A stretch of DNA of 7,180 nucleotides from an uncultured Coprococcus sp. (GTDB lineage: Bacteria > Bacillota_A > Clostridia > Lachnospirales > Lachnospiraceae), in the NCBI GenBank assembly GCA_900767685.1, contig CAAGAB010000051.1, positions 1 to 7,180 of the forward strand, written 5' to 3'. The position numbers were made by a program, and so were the translations under genes. Below the pieces are notes generated by a model. The model did no database searches. It saw only the letters and a list, made by a program, of their open reading frames with translations, and was not told the DNA's origin. This document shows, in pieces, positions 1-5,035 of this stretch (within the stretch, counting starts at the first letter, position 1; each line of letters opens with the position of its first letter).

Positions 1-107
1 ACTGGTGTGGTGGTCTGATTTTGATACCCAATTTTCAACCTGTATAAAATTTTCAATGTTCTTTCAATTTAGCCTTGACTTTTTATTTGCAGGCTTATTT
101 TCTTTTT
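1..107. other. Intergenic end of window, possible weak minus-strand promoter
   Basis: This AT-rich stretch lies downstream of the GntR gene. Read on the minus strand, it has no start codon with a ribosome binding site, so any co-transcribed gene begins outside the window. A TTGAAA (62-67) and TATACA (41-46) pair on the minus strand is 15 bp apart, a poor spacing for a promoter. The word TTGAAA occurs three times here. A 5-bp AGCCT/AGGCT pairing (71-75 with 91-95) is too weak to call a terminator. I see nothing else in it. Confidence 0.3.
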
Positions 108-464
108 TTACTTTCCAAAGTGTTCTTTTAGCAGCTCAAGGATCTCATCCTGTGAAAATCCCATACCGGTGAGCTGTTCATCAAAGCTCTGTATAATTTC
201 TTCTATCCTCTCCTTTTTCAGGTCGTCTATGACCTTGTCATCCTCCGTCACAAATGTTCCTATTCCACGTCTGGTATAGGACAACCCCATCGACTCCATC
301 TCGCTGTAAATCCTCGCTGCAGTATTCGGATTTATCTGGTATTCTATGGCAAGTTCTCTTGATGACGGAAGCTTAGATCCCAAAGGCAGTGTGCCCGCTA
401 TGATCTTCTGCTTTATATCCTCTATGACCTGTAGATATATGGGTATATTGGTCTTAAATTCCAT
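108..464 (-). CDS. GntR family transcriptional regulator, YtrA subfamily
   Basis: The gene encodes a 118-residue DNA-binding repressor. Residues 1 to about 75 form the GntR winged helix-turn-helix: an N-terminal helix (IYLQVIEDIKQKI), the G-x-x-LPSSRELA segment, a recognition region around INPNTAARIY, and the wing YTRRGIGTFV. Only about 40 residues follow, mostly charged helix. This short tail is the hallmark of the YtrA subfamily, whose members usually control ABC transporter genes in the same operon. The ATG at 464 is chosen over the GTG one codon earlier (467), because an AAGGAGGAGGT ribosome binding site (470-480) sits at normal distance from either start and ATG is the commoner codon. 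The gene has its own promoter with an overlapping inverted repeat, so autorepression is likely. The effector and the regulated transporter cannot be seen; the latter would lie left of the window. Confidence 0.93.
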   Translation of the reverse strand: MEFKTNIPIYLQVIEDIKQKIIAGTLPLGSKLPSSRELAIEYQINPNTAARIYSEMESMGLSYTRRGIGTFVTEDDKVIDDLKKERIEEIIQSFDEQLTGMGFSQDEILELLKEHFGK

Positions 465-532
465 CACACACCTCCTCCTTGGTATTGCTCTTACGAATCA
501 TGTCAGCGATATGATACTTAATTCTTTGTATC

Positions 533-560
533 TGTACCTATGTACTAGTTAGATAGTACA
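533..560. promoter_or_regulatory. Likely operator for the GntR/YtrA regulator
   Basis: A perfect inverted repeat, TGTACTA-N6-TAGTACA (541-547 and 554-560), covers the -10 box and the predicted transcription start of the regulator. A further half-site-like TGTACCTA (533-540) lies directly beside it in the same orientation as the left arm. A bound dimer would block RNA polymerase, which fits autorepression as is usual for GntR proteins. The symmetry is seen directly; that this regulator is the binder is inferred from position. Confidence 0.7.
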
Positions 561-581
561 CTAGTGCTATAGTATTGTCAA
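553..581 (-). promoter_or_regulatory. Promoter of the GntR regulator gene
   Basis: On the minus strand, a perfect -35 box TTGACA (576-581) is separated by exactly 17 bp from the -10 box TACTAT (553-558), a 5/6 match to TATAAT. Transcription would start near 546, giving a leader of about 80 nt before the ribosome binding site of the regulator. This is the best vegetative promoter in the window. Confidence 0.85.
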
Positions 582-612
582 CTGATTTTTGAAATAAAAT
601 ATTTTGTTAAGT

Positions 613-637
613 CACAGGTTAGTCATTTTAACCTGTG
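613..637. repeat. 9-bp perfect hairpin sequence
   Basis: CACAGGTTA (613-621) and TAACCTGTG (629-637) are perfect reverse complements around a 7-nt loop. There is no T-run on either side, so an intrinsic terminator is unlikely. It lies upstream of the GntR promoter and far downstream of the glycosyltransferase gene. It could be a protein site or an RNA hairpin at the end of the glycosyltransferase transcript. Confidence 0.55.
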
Positions 638-658
638 GTTTGCCTGATTTCCACATGC

Positions 659-725
659 CTTGATGGGGGTTTTGTTTGCTGTTTTGTCCCCGTGACTTGA
701 TGGGGACTATTTGCTAGTTTGTCCC
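659..725. repeat. Two tandem GGGG/CCCC imperfect repeats
   Basis: Two copies of a unit of about 31 bp (659-690 and 696-725) share CTTGATGGGG at the start, TTTGCT in the middle and TTTGTCCC at the end. Each copy can fold by pairing its G-run with its C-run. The end of copy 1 can also pair with copy 2 (GTCCCC at 686-691 with GGGGAC at 702-707), so alternative hairpins are possible. There is no open reading frame and no terminator T-run. The GGGGAC/GTCCCC core is shared with the palindromes at 6616-6774. Confidence 0.65.
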
Positions 726-750
726 AAATACGCTATTTTTTTCCTTAAAA

Positions 751-853
751 ATACAAAATTATCCTGAACATAGCATTATTTGCAATTTCAGGATAATTTC
801 TATAAATTTTATCCTGAAACATAATTTTTTACTGTTTTAGGATAATTTTGTAT
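751..853. repeat. 103-bp nested palindromic element, MITE-like
   Basis: The ends are near-perfect inverted repeats: 751-768 matches the reverse complement of 836-853 at 17 of 18 positions. Inside are two tandem hairpin units. Unit 1 has a 13-bp perfect stem (756-768 with 787-799); unit 2 has a 12-bp stem with one G-U type mismatch (809-820 with 834-845). All four arms carry the core ATCCTGAA or its complement, once altered to TTTAGGAT. It is AT-rich and non-coding. It could be a small non-autonomous mobile element, an old duplicated hairpin, or a processed RNA structure. I see no clear target-site duplication. Confidence 0.6.
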
Positions 854-978
854 CTTTAGATCACTTTTGTTCAATTATTGGAAAATCAGGTATTGGAAAC
901 CATCGGAACTTAAACTCCTATAAGGAATCTCTTCATCAAGCACACTACACATGACAGGTCATTTGAGTAAACCTCACT
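854..978. other. Non-coding stretch downstream of the glycosyltransferase gene
   Basis: No gene is visible on either strand. A direct repeat TATTGGAAA occurs at 876-884 and 891-899. No convincing intrinsic terminator follows the glycosyltransferase stop codon; only small pairings such as TGACAGGTCA near 952-961 are present. Confidence 0.4.
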
Positions 979-2151
979 CTAGCATGCTCTCAACACCAGC
1001 TCTCTCAGCTCGCACACATTCATATAAAGCTTCTCAACTCTGTCCGCAAATGTCCTTGTGGAGAATTTATCTGCCAACTGCACTGCATTTCGTCTAAGCT
1101 GCTGCCTTGAATCTGAACTCATATCAAGCCACTTCGCCAGCGCATTTTCAAATGCTTCCTCATCAGTAAATTCCCAGCCATTCTTTCCCGGATCAACCAC
1201 ATCTGCAAGGCACGGGTCCTCTCTGCACAGAAGTGGTATTCCAGCTGCCAGAGCCTCCACATAAGTAAGTCCCTGTGTCTCGCTTGTGGATGCACTTACG
1301 AAAAAGTCACCAACCTGATAATACTCAGCCACCTTATCAGGCTCGATCATGCCTGTAAATATCACACTCTCTGAGATTCCAAGCTCATTTACCTGTTCCT
1401 CTATCTCCGCCCTATATGGTCCGTCTCCAACTATCATGAGGATTGTACCATACCTGCGCACTCTCTTCTGGCATCTAAGTATCTCCTGGATATTCTTCTC
1501 CTTCGCCAATCTGCCAACATAGAGAAAAACTGTCTGGTCATCACTGAGTCCGTACTTCTCTCTGATTCTGTGTCTGCTGTCTGTTCCTATATATTTTCCG
1601 AATTTATCCATGTCGATTCCAGATGGGATCACCTCAACGGGACATAACACATCATACTTTTCAAGCACATCCTCTATCTTCCTGCTGGGTGCTATCATAG
1701 CATCGACCCTCGATGATAACATCCTGGTAAGTTTCTGCACAACTTTGCGTCCCCACGCTGCATTTGGCGAAAAGTAATGAGTGTAATCCTCGTATACCGT
1801 GTGATATGTGTGTACTATCGGCGCATTTGTCTCATCTGCTATCTTCTTCGCCATGAAGAATGTTGAGAACTCACACTGGGAATGTATGACATCTGGTTTC
1901 CATTCTATGAGTTTGTCTATTACTGCCTTAATGACAGGCATCTTAAGTCTTGCCTCCGGATATATCTTTCCGGCACCTATCGATGCAGCATATATCACAT
2001 CCCCTTCTGCATATGTATGATGACTTCTGGACAGTGTGAGTATTTTCACCTCATGCCCTCTTTTCTTGAGTTCATTTGACAGATTGACAACTGATGTCAC
2101 AACTCCATTTATAACAGGTTCATACCAGTCCGTAGTAATAAGTATCTTCAT
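979..2151 (-). CDS. GT4 family glycosyltransferase, probable diacylglycerol glucosyltransferase
   Basis: This 390-residue GT-B fold enzyme has two Rossmann-like halves. The N-terminal acceptor domain opens with MKILITTDWYEP and INGVVTSV (residues 1-21) and carries HTYHTVYEDYTHY (114-126), a pattern I associate with Firmicutes glycolipid synthases that add glucose to diacylglycerol. The C-terminal nucleotide-sugar domain has GRLAKEKN (213-220), VGDGPYR (241-247) and the GT4 E-x7-E motif, E291 to E299 within SETQGLTYVEA. No signal peptide or membrane span is seen; such enzymes attach peripherally to the cytoplasmic face of the membrane. The likely product is a glucosyl-diacylglycerol for the membrane or a lipoteichoic acid anchor. 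The ATG at 2151 has an AAGGAGA ribosome binding site (2161-2167). It has no operon partner in the window. Family assignment is firm; acceptor and sugar are inferred, and another lipid or polysaccharide acceptor is possible. Confidence 0.9.
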   Translation of the reverse strand: MKILITTDWYEPVINGVVTSVVNLSNELKKRGHEVKILTLSRSHHTYAEGDVIYAASIGAGKIYPEARLKMPVIKAVIDKLIEWKPDVIHSQCEFSTFFMAKKIADETNAPIVHTYHTVYEDYTHYFSPNAAWGRKVVQKLTRMLSSRVDAMIAPSRKIEDVLEKYDVLCPVEVIPSGIDMDKFGKYIGTDSRHRIREKYGLSDDQTVFLYVGRLAKEKNIQEILRCQKRVRRYGTILMIVGDGPYRAEIEEQVNELGISESVIFTGMIEPDKVAEYYQVGDFFVSASTSETQGLTYVEALAAGIPLLCREDPCLADVVDPGKNGWEFTDEEAFENALAKWLDMSSDSRQQLRRNAVQLADKFSTRTFADRVEKLYMNVCELRELVLRAC

Positions 2152-2175
2152 GATCTATCGTCTCCTTCTATTTCA

Positions 2176-2203
2176 GGCAGTGTTCATTCTGTACATCACC
2201 GCC
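2176..2203 (-). promoter_or_regulatory. Possible leader hairpin before the glycosyltransferase gene
   Basis: In the minus-strand transcript, GGCGGTG (complement of 2197-2203) can pair with CACTGCC (complement of 2176-2182) over 7 pairs including one G-U, around a 14-nt loop. It ends 8 nt upstream of the ribosome binding site. It could influence translation, but a 7-bp stem may also arise by chance. Confidence 0.3.
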
Positions 2204-2247
2204 TACACCTTATCCTCATATCAGCTACTTTCTGGTTACTACTCTGC

Positions 2248-2276
2248 CATATACTTATAAATTCTCATTGTAGCAA
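2248..2276 (-). promoter_or_regulatory. Candidate promoter of the glycosyltransferase gene
   Basis: On the minus strand, TTGCTA (2271-2276) lies 17 bp from TATATG (2248-2253); each box matches consensus at 4 of 6 positions. The predicted leader is about 90 nt. An overlapping alternative is TTTAGA with TATAAG at 18 bp spacing. The match is moderate in an AT-rich region. Confidence 0.35.
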
Positions 2277-2298
2277 ATCTAAATATTGTATAAATTGT

Positions 2299-2364
2299 AT
2301 CTATGACCACCAAAAAACAGATCTATGGACACCCCAAAAAATAGATCTATGGACACCCAAAATG
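2299..2364. repeat. Three-copy tandem repeat of about 22-24 bp
   Basis: Units begin at 2299, 2321 and 2345. Each starts with ATCTATG, continues as a variant of GACACCC and ends in an A-run. Copies 2 and 3 share ATCTATGGACACCC exactly; copy 1 has ATCTATGACCACC. It lies in the divergent spacer upstream of the glycosyltransferase promoter candidate. Copy number and spacing do not suit a CRISPR array. Replication slippage or a cluster of protein sites could explain it. Confidence 0.65.
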
Positions 2365-2502
2365 GATAATTATCTGCCATTGACAGATTTTCTGTTTCAT
2401 AAAAGAGCTTTTCGAATATTCTGAATATAGATTGCCACAAAGATTTCTGTATTTGAAAATTTCTGGGAGTAATAAATTTCTAGTTTGAAAATTCCTTGGT
2501 AA

Positions 2503-2573
2503 ATTTCTTGACAATTTATCTTGGCAATTTATTTAGAACATTTCTTGACAATTTATTGACAATTTATTTAGAA
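2503..2573. repeat. Tandem duplication with four TTG(A/G)CAATTTAT units
   Basis: A block of about 35 bp occurs twice in tandem (2503-2538 and 2540-2573), differing by a 2-bp deletion and one base change. Each block contains two copies of a 12-bp word, giving four in total at 2508, 2521, 2545 and 2556. Three of them contain a perfect TTGACA, the -35 consensus on the plus strand, but no good -10 box lies at the right distance from any. The array sits directly upstream of the tRNA-Pro promoter. Confidence 0.7.
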
Positions 2574-2579
2574 AACTCC

Positions 2580-2608
2580 TTGCATTTTTTCCAGAATCTT
2601 CTTATACT
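2580..2608 (+). promoter_or_regulatory. Promoter of tRNA-Pro
   Basis: TTGCAT (2580-2585) and TATACT (2603-2608) are separated by 17 bp. The predicted start near 2615 leaves a leader of about 20 nt that contains a small hairpin, GTGTT-GATA-AACAC (2618-2631), directly before the tRNA. Confidence 0.65.
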
Positions 2609-2634
2609 ATTATGGCAGTGTTGATAAACACACT

Positions 2635-2708
2635 CGGTGCGTGGCTCAGCTTGGTAGAGCGCTTCGTTCGGGACGAAGAGGTCGTGGGTTCGAATCCCGT
2701 CGCACCGA
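2635..2708 (+). tRNA. tRNA-Pro (anticodon CGG)
   Basis: This 74-nt gene folds into a complete cloverleaf. The acceptor stem CGGTGCG/CGCACCG (2635-2641 with 2701-2707) is perfect. The D arm GCTC/GAGC encloses a loop with GG and conserved A residues. The anticodon stem CTTCG/CGAAG (2662-2666 with 2674-2678) presents the loop TTCGGGA, with anticodon CGG at 2669-2671, which reads CCG proline codons. The T loop is TTCGAAT, on a stem with two G-U pairs. G37, the C1:G72 pair and the A73 discriminator agree with bacterial proline tRNA identity. The CCA end is not encoded, so a CCA-adding enzyme is needed. A run of six T (2709-2714) follows directly and may end transcription. Confidence 0.97.
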
Positions 2709-2740
2709 TTTTTTATGCACAAAAACATCTGAATTTCCTG

Positions 2741-3301
2741 CTAAAATATCACATCTGATCTCTTATCCGCATCAGTCCTGAAATACTCCACCATATTGTG
2801 ACCCGTGATGGCTGCAACCACCGATGAAGGGAACCGGCTGCACAGATTGTTATAATTTGTCACACCTGCATTATACAATCTTCTTGACGCCTGGATGTGT
2901 TCCTCCGCATTTGTGCAGCTATTCTGAAGAACCTCTATATTCTTGCCCGCCGCCAACTCCGGATATGCCTCCACAACTGCATTTATCTGATCCGAAGCAT
3001 TTTTCATAAGTTTCTCCACTCCTGTCTTTTCATCAGGTGTCATTCCTTTTCTGAGCTTTATCGATGTTATCAGATTCCCGCTCTCATACGACATATACGA
3101 CTTTACAATCGCATACTGTTTTGTGAGCAGATCATATCTCTTTGCAAGAGCAATATCCACATCCGAATCCAACTCTCGCACCTTATTTTCCGCTGCTTTC
3201 AGTGCATTTGCAGTCTTTACCACATACGATAAAAGTATCAAAGCTATTACCGCCAACACACCCAATACGAACACACCTTTGCTAAATAATATTGTAAACA
3301 T
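2741..3301 (-). CDS. LemA family membrane protein
   Basis: This 186-residue protein begins with one hydrophobic segment (about residues 8-27), a membrane anchor with a long helical domain behind it. Family features include DSDVDIALAKRYDLL (45-59), the short YPEL (113-116), and a helical stretch with EEHIQASRRLYNAGVTNYN (133-151), followed by FPSSVVAAI and EYF (157-174). These match LemA proteins, whose molecular role is not settled; in Listeria the family is known as the source of a presented peptide. The length is normal for the family. The ATG has a GGAGG ribosome binding site (3309-3313) at 7-nt spacing. It starts 44 nt after the DUF3137 gene on the same strand, so the two are probably co-transcribed. 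It converges on tRNA-Pro with 32 nt between them. Confidence 0.93.
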   Translation of the reverse strand: MFTILFSKGVFVLGVLAVIALILLSYVVKTANALKAAENKVRELDSDVDIALAKRYDLLTKQYAIVKSYMSYESGNLITSIKLRKGMTPDEKTGVEKLMKNASDQINAVVEAYPELAAGKNIEVLQNSCTNAEEHIQASRRLYNAGVTNYNNLCSRFPSSVVAAITGHNMVEYFRTDADKRSDVIF

Positions 3302-3345
3302 ACTTTTCCCTCCATGTACTTTTGCTCATTTTCACAATTTCTCTT

Positions 3346-4794
3346 CTATAGTAACAGAGCCGCATCCAGCGTCTCCTGCAGCATGCGCAGGTATTTGTCC
3401 AGATAAGCCTCCACATCATTCATACTCCTTATGTTTTTCTCATCGTCAAATACCATGTATTTATCACTCCTGCTTATACACATGTACAATCTGTCCCCAT
3501 CGAATGTCACATGGAGAGCCGTCTTCTCCTTTGGATAAAGTGCCGCCAGCCTCTCCATAACATCCGGGGTAAGCATATAAAATATATTCTCCTCATCATT
3601 GCAGTTTATAGTGAACAGCAGATTAAAGTTCTCGTTTTCTGTCTTTTCTATTCTTCCCACTGCGCCACGCTCCGGACCACACTTCAACATATTCTTCATC
3701 GCCAGTTCGGAGTTTCCCATGACTCCCAGCAAAGCCGATGAACTTTTTCTATATGGTATCTCAACAACCAGCCCGCCAAATAATTTGTCGATCTTTTTCT
3801 CTCTGTCACCATCGCTGTCCTCGTAATAATGCTCGTACTCCATGTACTCATAACTGCACCTGAAATGAACACCTCTGTATGTTCCCTCCACCATATCGCG
3901 GCCGATAACCGGCAAAGGCTGTCCATCCAGTGTAAATGGTCTGCCACCAAAACAGTTCAGTCTCCTCATCTGTTCGTCAGGAAGTCCGCCCTGATGTCTG
4001 TATACGCTGTCCTCTCCATAACGTCTCCTGATAATCTGTGGGATCAGCTCCGTGTATATCACACCGGAATCTGGATTATTCTCTTTTTTCTTTTTGCTCT
4101 TACTCACCCATCTGAATATAAGGAAGATAACTACTCCGTATACGATCACCAGTCCGACGGGATTTCCTGAATCTGATCCTGAATCTGTTCCAGCACCAGT
4201 TCCCGCACTGCCTGACGATATGCTGTCCATACCGCCAAATACCTGCTCTACCCTGTCAAATATCCGCTCTGTTATACTCATGCCATCTATCAGCCCGGCC
4301 TCGTTAAGTACCGTGAACGCCATGATCGCCACTACTATGGTTATGAGCACTATTCGGATCCCGAGCCATTTTGCCCTTCTCTTCGCATCCGCCTGATCGC
4401 TTCTTCTCTGAAAATCACTGGGCAATCCTTCATTCTCGTATCTTGATATAACATCCTCTGACCGGTCATTCTGTCTGGTTTCCCCGTAGAGCCTCTCCTC
4501 TATCTCCCGGCGCCACATGGCATCAAGCGCTTCCCACCTCAGCTTTATCTGCTCATTTGTCATCCCTTGCTCCCGCATCTCTTTCTCTCTTTGACTGCGG
4601 TATATTCTGGAATACATGTTAGGCGCTCCGGCATCTGGTCCAAGATACACCCGGTCTCTCTCATCTATCGGCAGATCGGCATATGCATCTCCGGGCATAA
4701 GCGTCCCACCCGCATAGTTTCTGACATGATACTCAGCTGATTCATTTGCAAATTCAAGTGCGCGGGCCAGTCTGTCCCCGTGTTCCTTTTTCAT
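3346..4794 (-). CDS. DUF3137 domain membrane protein, partner of LemA
   Basis: This 482-residue protein of unknown function has four parts. A charged N-terminal region (1 to about 142) is rich in Arg and Glu. Transmembrane segment 1 (about 143-166, WLGIRIVLITIVVAIMAF) precedes a loop ending in a Ser/Gly/Thr/Asp linker (about 193-211). Transmembrane segment 2 (about 213-230) is followed by KSKKKK. The C-terminal domain (about 245-449) matches the DUF3137 pattern as I know it: GTYRGVHF, KLFGGLVVEIPYRK, NLLFTINCNDEENIFYMLTPDVMERL and RLYMCISR. By the positive-inside rule both large domains are cytoplasmic. The reading frame runs to a TTG at 4827, but the ATG at 4794 is chosen for its AAGGAGA site (4803-4809), which no upstream start has. 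DUF3137 genes often adjoin lemA, as here, so a shared membrane complex is plausible but unproven. It diverges from hcp. Confidence 0.85.
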   Translation of the reverse strand: MKKEHGDRLARALEFANESAEYHVRNYAGGTLMPGDAYADLPIDERDRVYLGPDAGAPNMYSRIYRSQREKEMREQGMTNEQIKLRWEALDAMWRREIEERLYGETRQNDRSEDVISRYENEGLPSDFQRRSDQADAKRRAKWLGIRIVLITIVVAIMAFTVLNEAGLIDGMSITERIFDRVEQVFGGMDSISSGSAGTGAGTDSGSDSGNPVGLVIVYGVVIFLIFRWVSKSKKKKENNPDSGVIYTELIPQIIRRRYGEDSVYRHQGGLPDEQMRRLNCFGGRPFTLDGQPLPVIGRDMVEGTYRGVHFRCSYEYMEYEHYYEDSDGDREKKIDKLFGGLVVEIPYRKSSSALLGVMGNSELAMKNMLKCGPERGAVGRIEKTENENFNLLFTINCNDEENIFYMLTPDVMERLAALYPKEKTALHVTFDGDRLYMCISRSDKYMVFDDEKNIRSMNDVEAYLDKYLRMLQETLDAALLL

Positions 4795-4802
4795 CCGTGA
4801 TT

Positions 4803-4809
4803 TCTCCTT
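4803..4809 (-). promoter_or_regulatory. Ribosome binding site fixing the DUF3137 start
   Basis: AAGGAGA on the minus strand lies 8 nt before the ATG at 4794. No comparable site precedes the TTG at 4827 that opens the longer reading frame, so the protein most likely begins MKKEHGDRL. Confidence 0.85.
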
Positions 4810-4896
4810 TATCCCCGTCCAGTTCAACTGTTATTTGATTTACTATAAAACATTTTCACATCTTCCCACTATCAGCGCCGTGTAAAATCTCAGTCA

Positions 4897-4930
4897 AATG
4901 TGTGCAAGATAATGTTTCACATTGTATAAA
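4897..4930. promoter_or_regulatory. Inverted repeat and -10-like box upstream of hcp
   Basis: AATGTG (4897-4902) and CACATT (4918-4923) are perfect 6-bp inverted arms 15 bp apart. They are followed directly by TATAAA (4925-4930), which could be the -10 box of hcp. The best -35 position (TGTGCA, 4901-4906, 18 bp spacing) is poor and falls within the repeat. This may be a regulated promoter where a symmetric protein binds. Which regulator is involved cannot be told from the sequence. Confidence 0.35.
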
Positions 4931-4974
4931 ACTTTTGCTATCTGCCCATACTCTATTTAGAAGAAAATACACAA

Positions 4975-4987
4975 ACTGCCAGGCAGT
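4975..4987. promoter_or_regulatory. Short palindrome in the hcp leader
   Basis: ACTGCC-A-GGCAGT is a perfect 6+1+6 palindrome between the candidate hcp promoter and the hcp ribosome binding site. With a 1-nt centre it cannot form a stable full-length RNA hairpin, so a DNA-binding protein site is the more likely use, if any. Confidence 0.3.
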
Positions 4988-5035
4988 CACCAGTTATTTT
5001 CAGATAGATTCATATTTTCAGGAGGTATACAGTAC

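Noticed and set aside
346..552. Plus-strand reading frame over the GntR gene
   Set aside because: It overlaps the regulator antisense, has no ribosome binding site, and the minus-strand product has clear GntR features and its own promoter.
2299..2573. Possible CRISPR array or iterons of a replication origin
   Set aside because: Units are tandem without unique spacers, only 2-4 copies exist, and no cas, rep or dnaA-type gene is nearby.
2635..2708. tRNA-Pro as an integration site for a mobile element
   Set aside because: I found no second copy of the tRNA 3' end in the window and no integrase gene; both sides look like ordinary chromosome.
3829..4396. Plus-strand reading frames inside the DUF3137 gene
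   Set aside because: They are antisense frames; their products show no family features, and the opposite strand encodes a coherent membrane protein with a good ribosome binding site.
4795..4827. TTG start at 4827 for the DUF3137 protein
   Set aside because: The internal ATG at 4794 has a well-placed AAGGAGA, while the TTG has no ribosome binding site.
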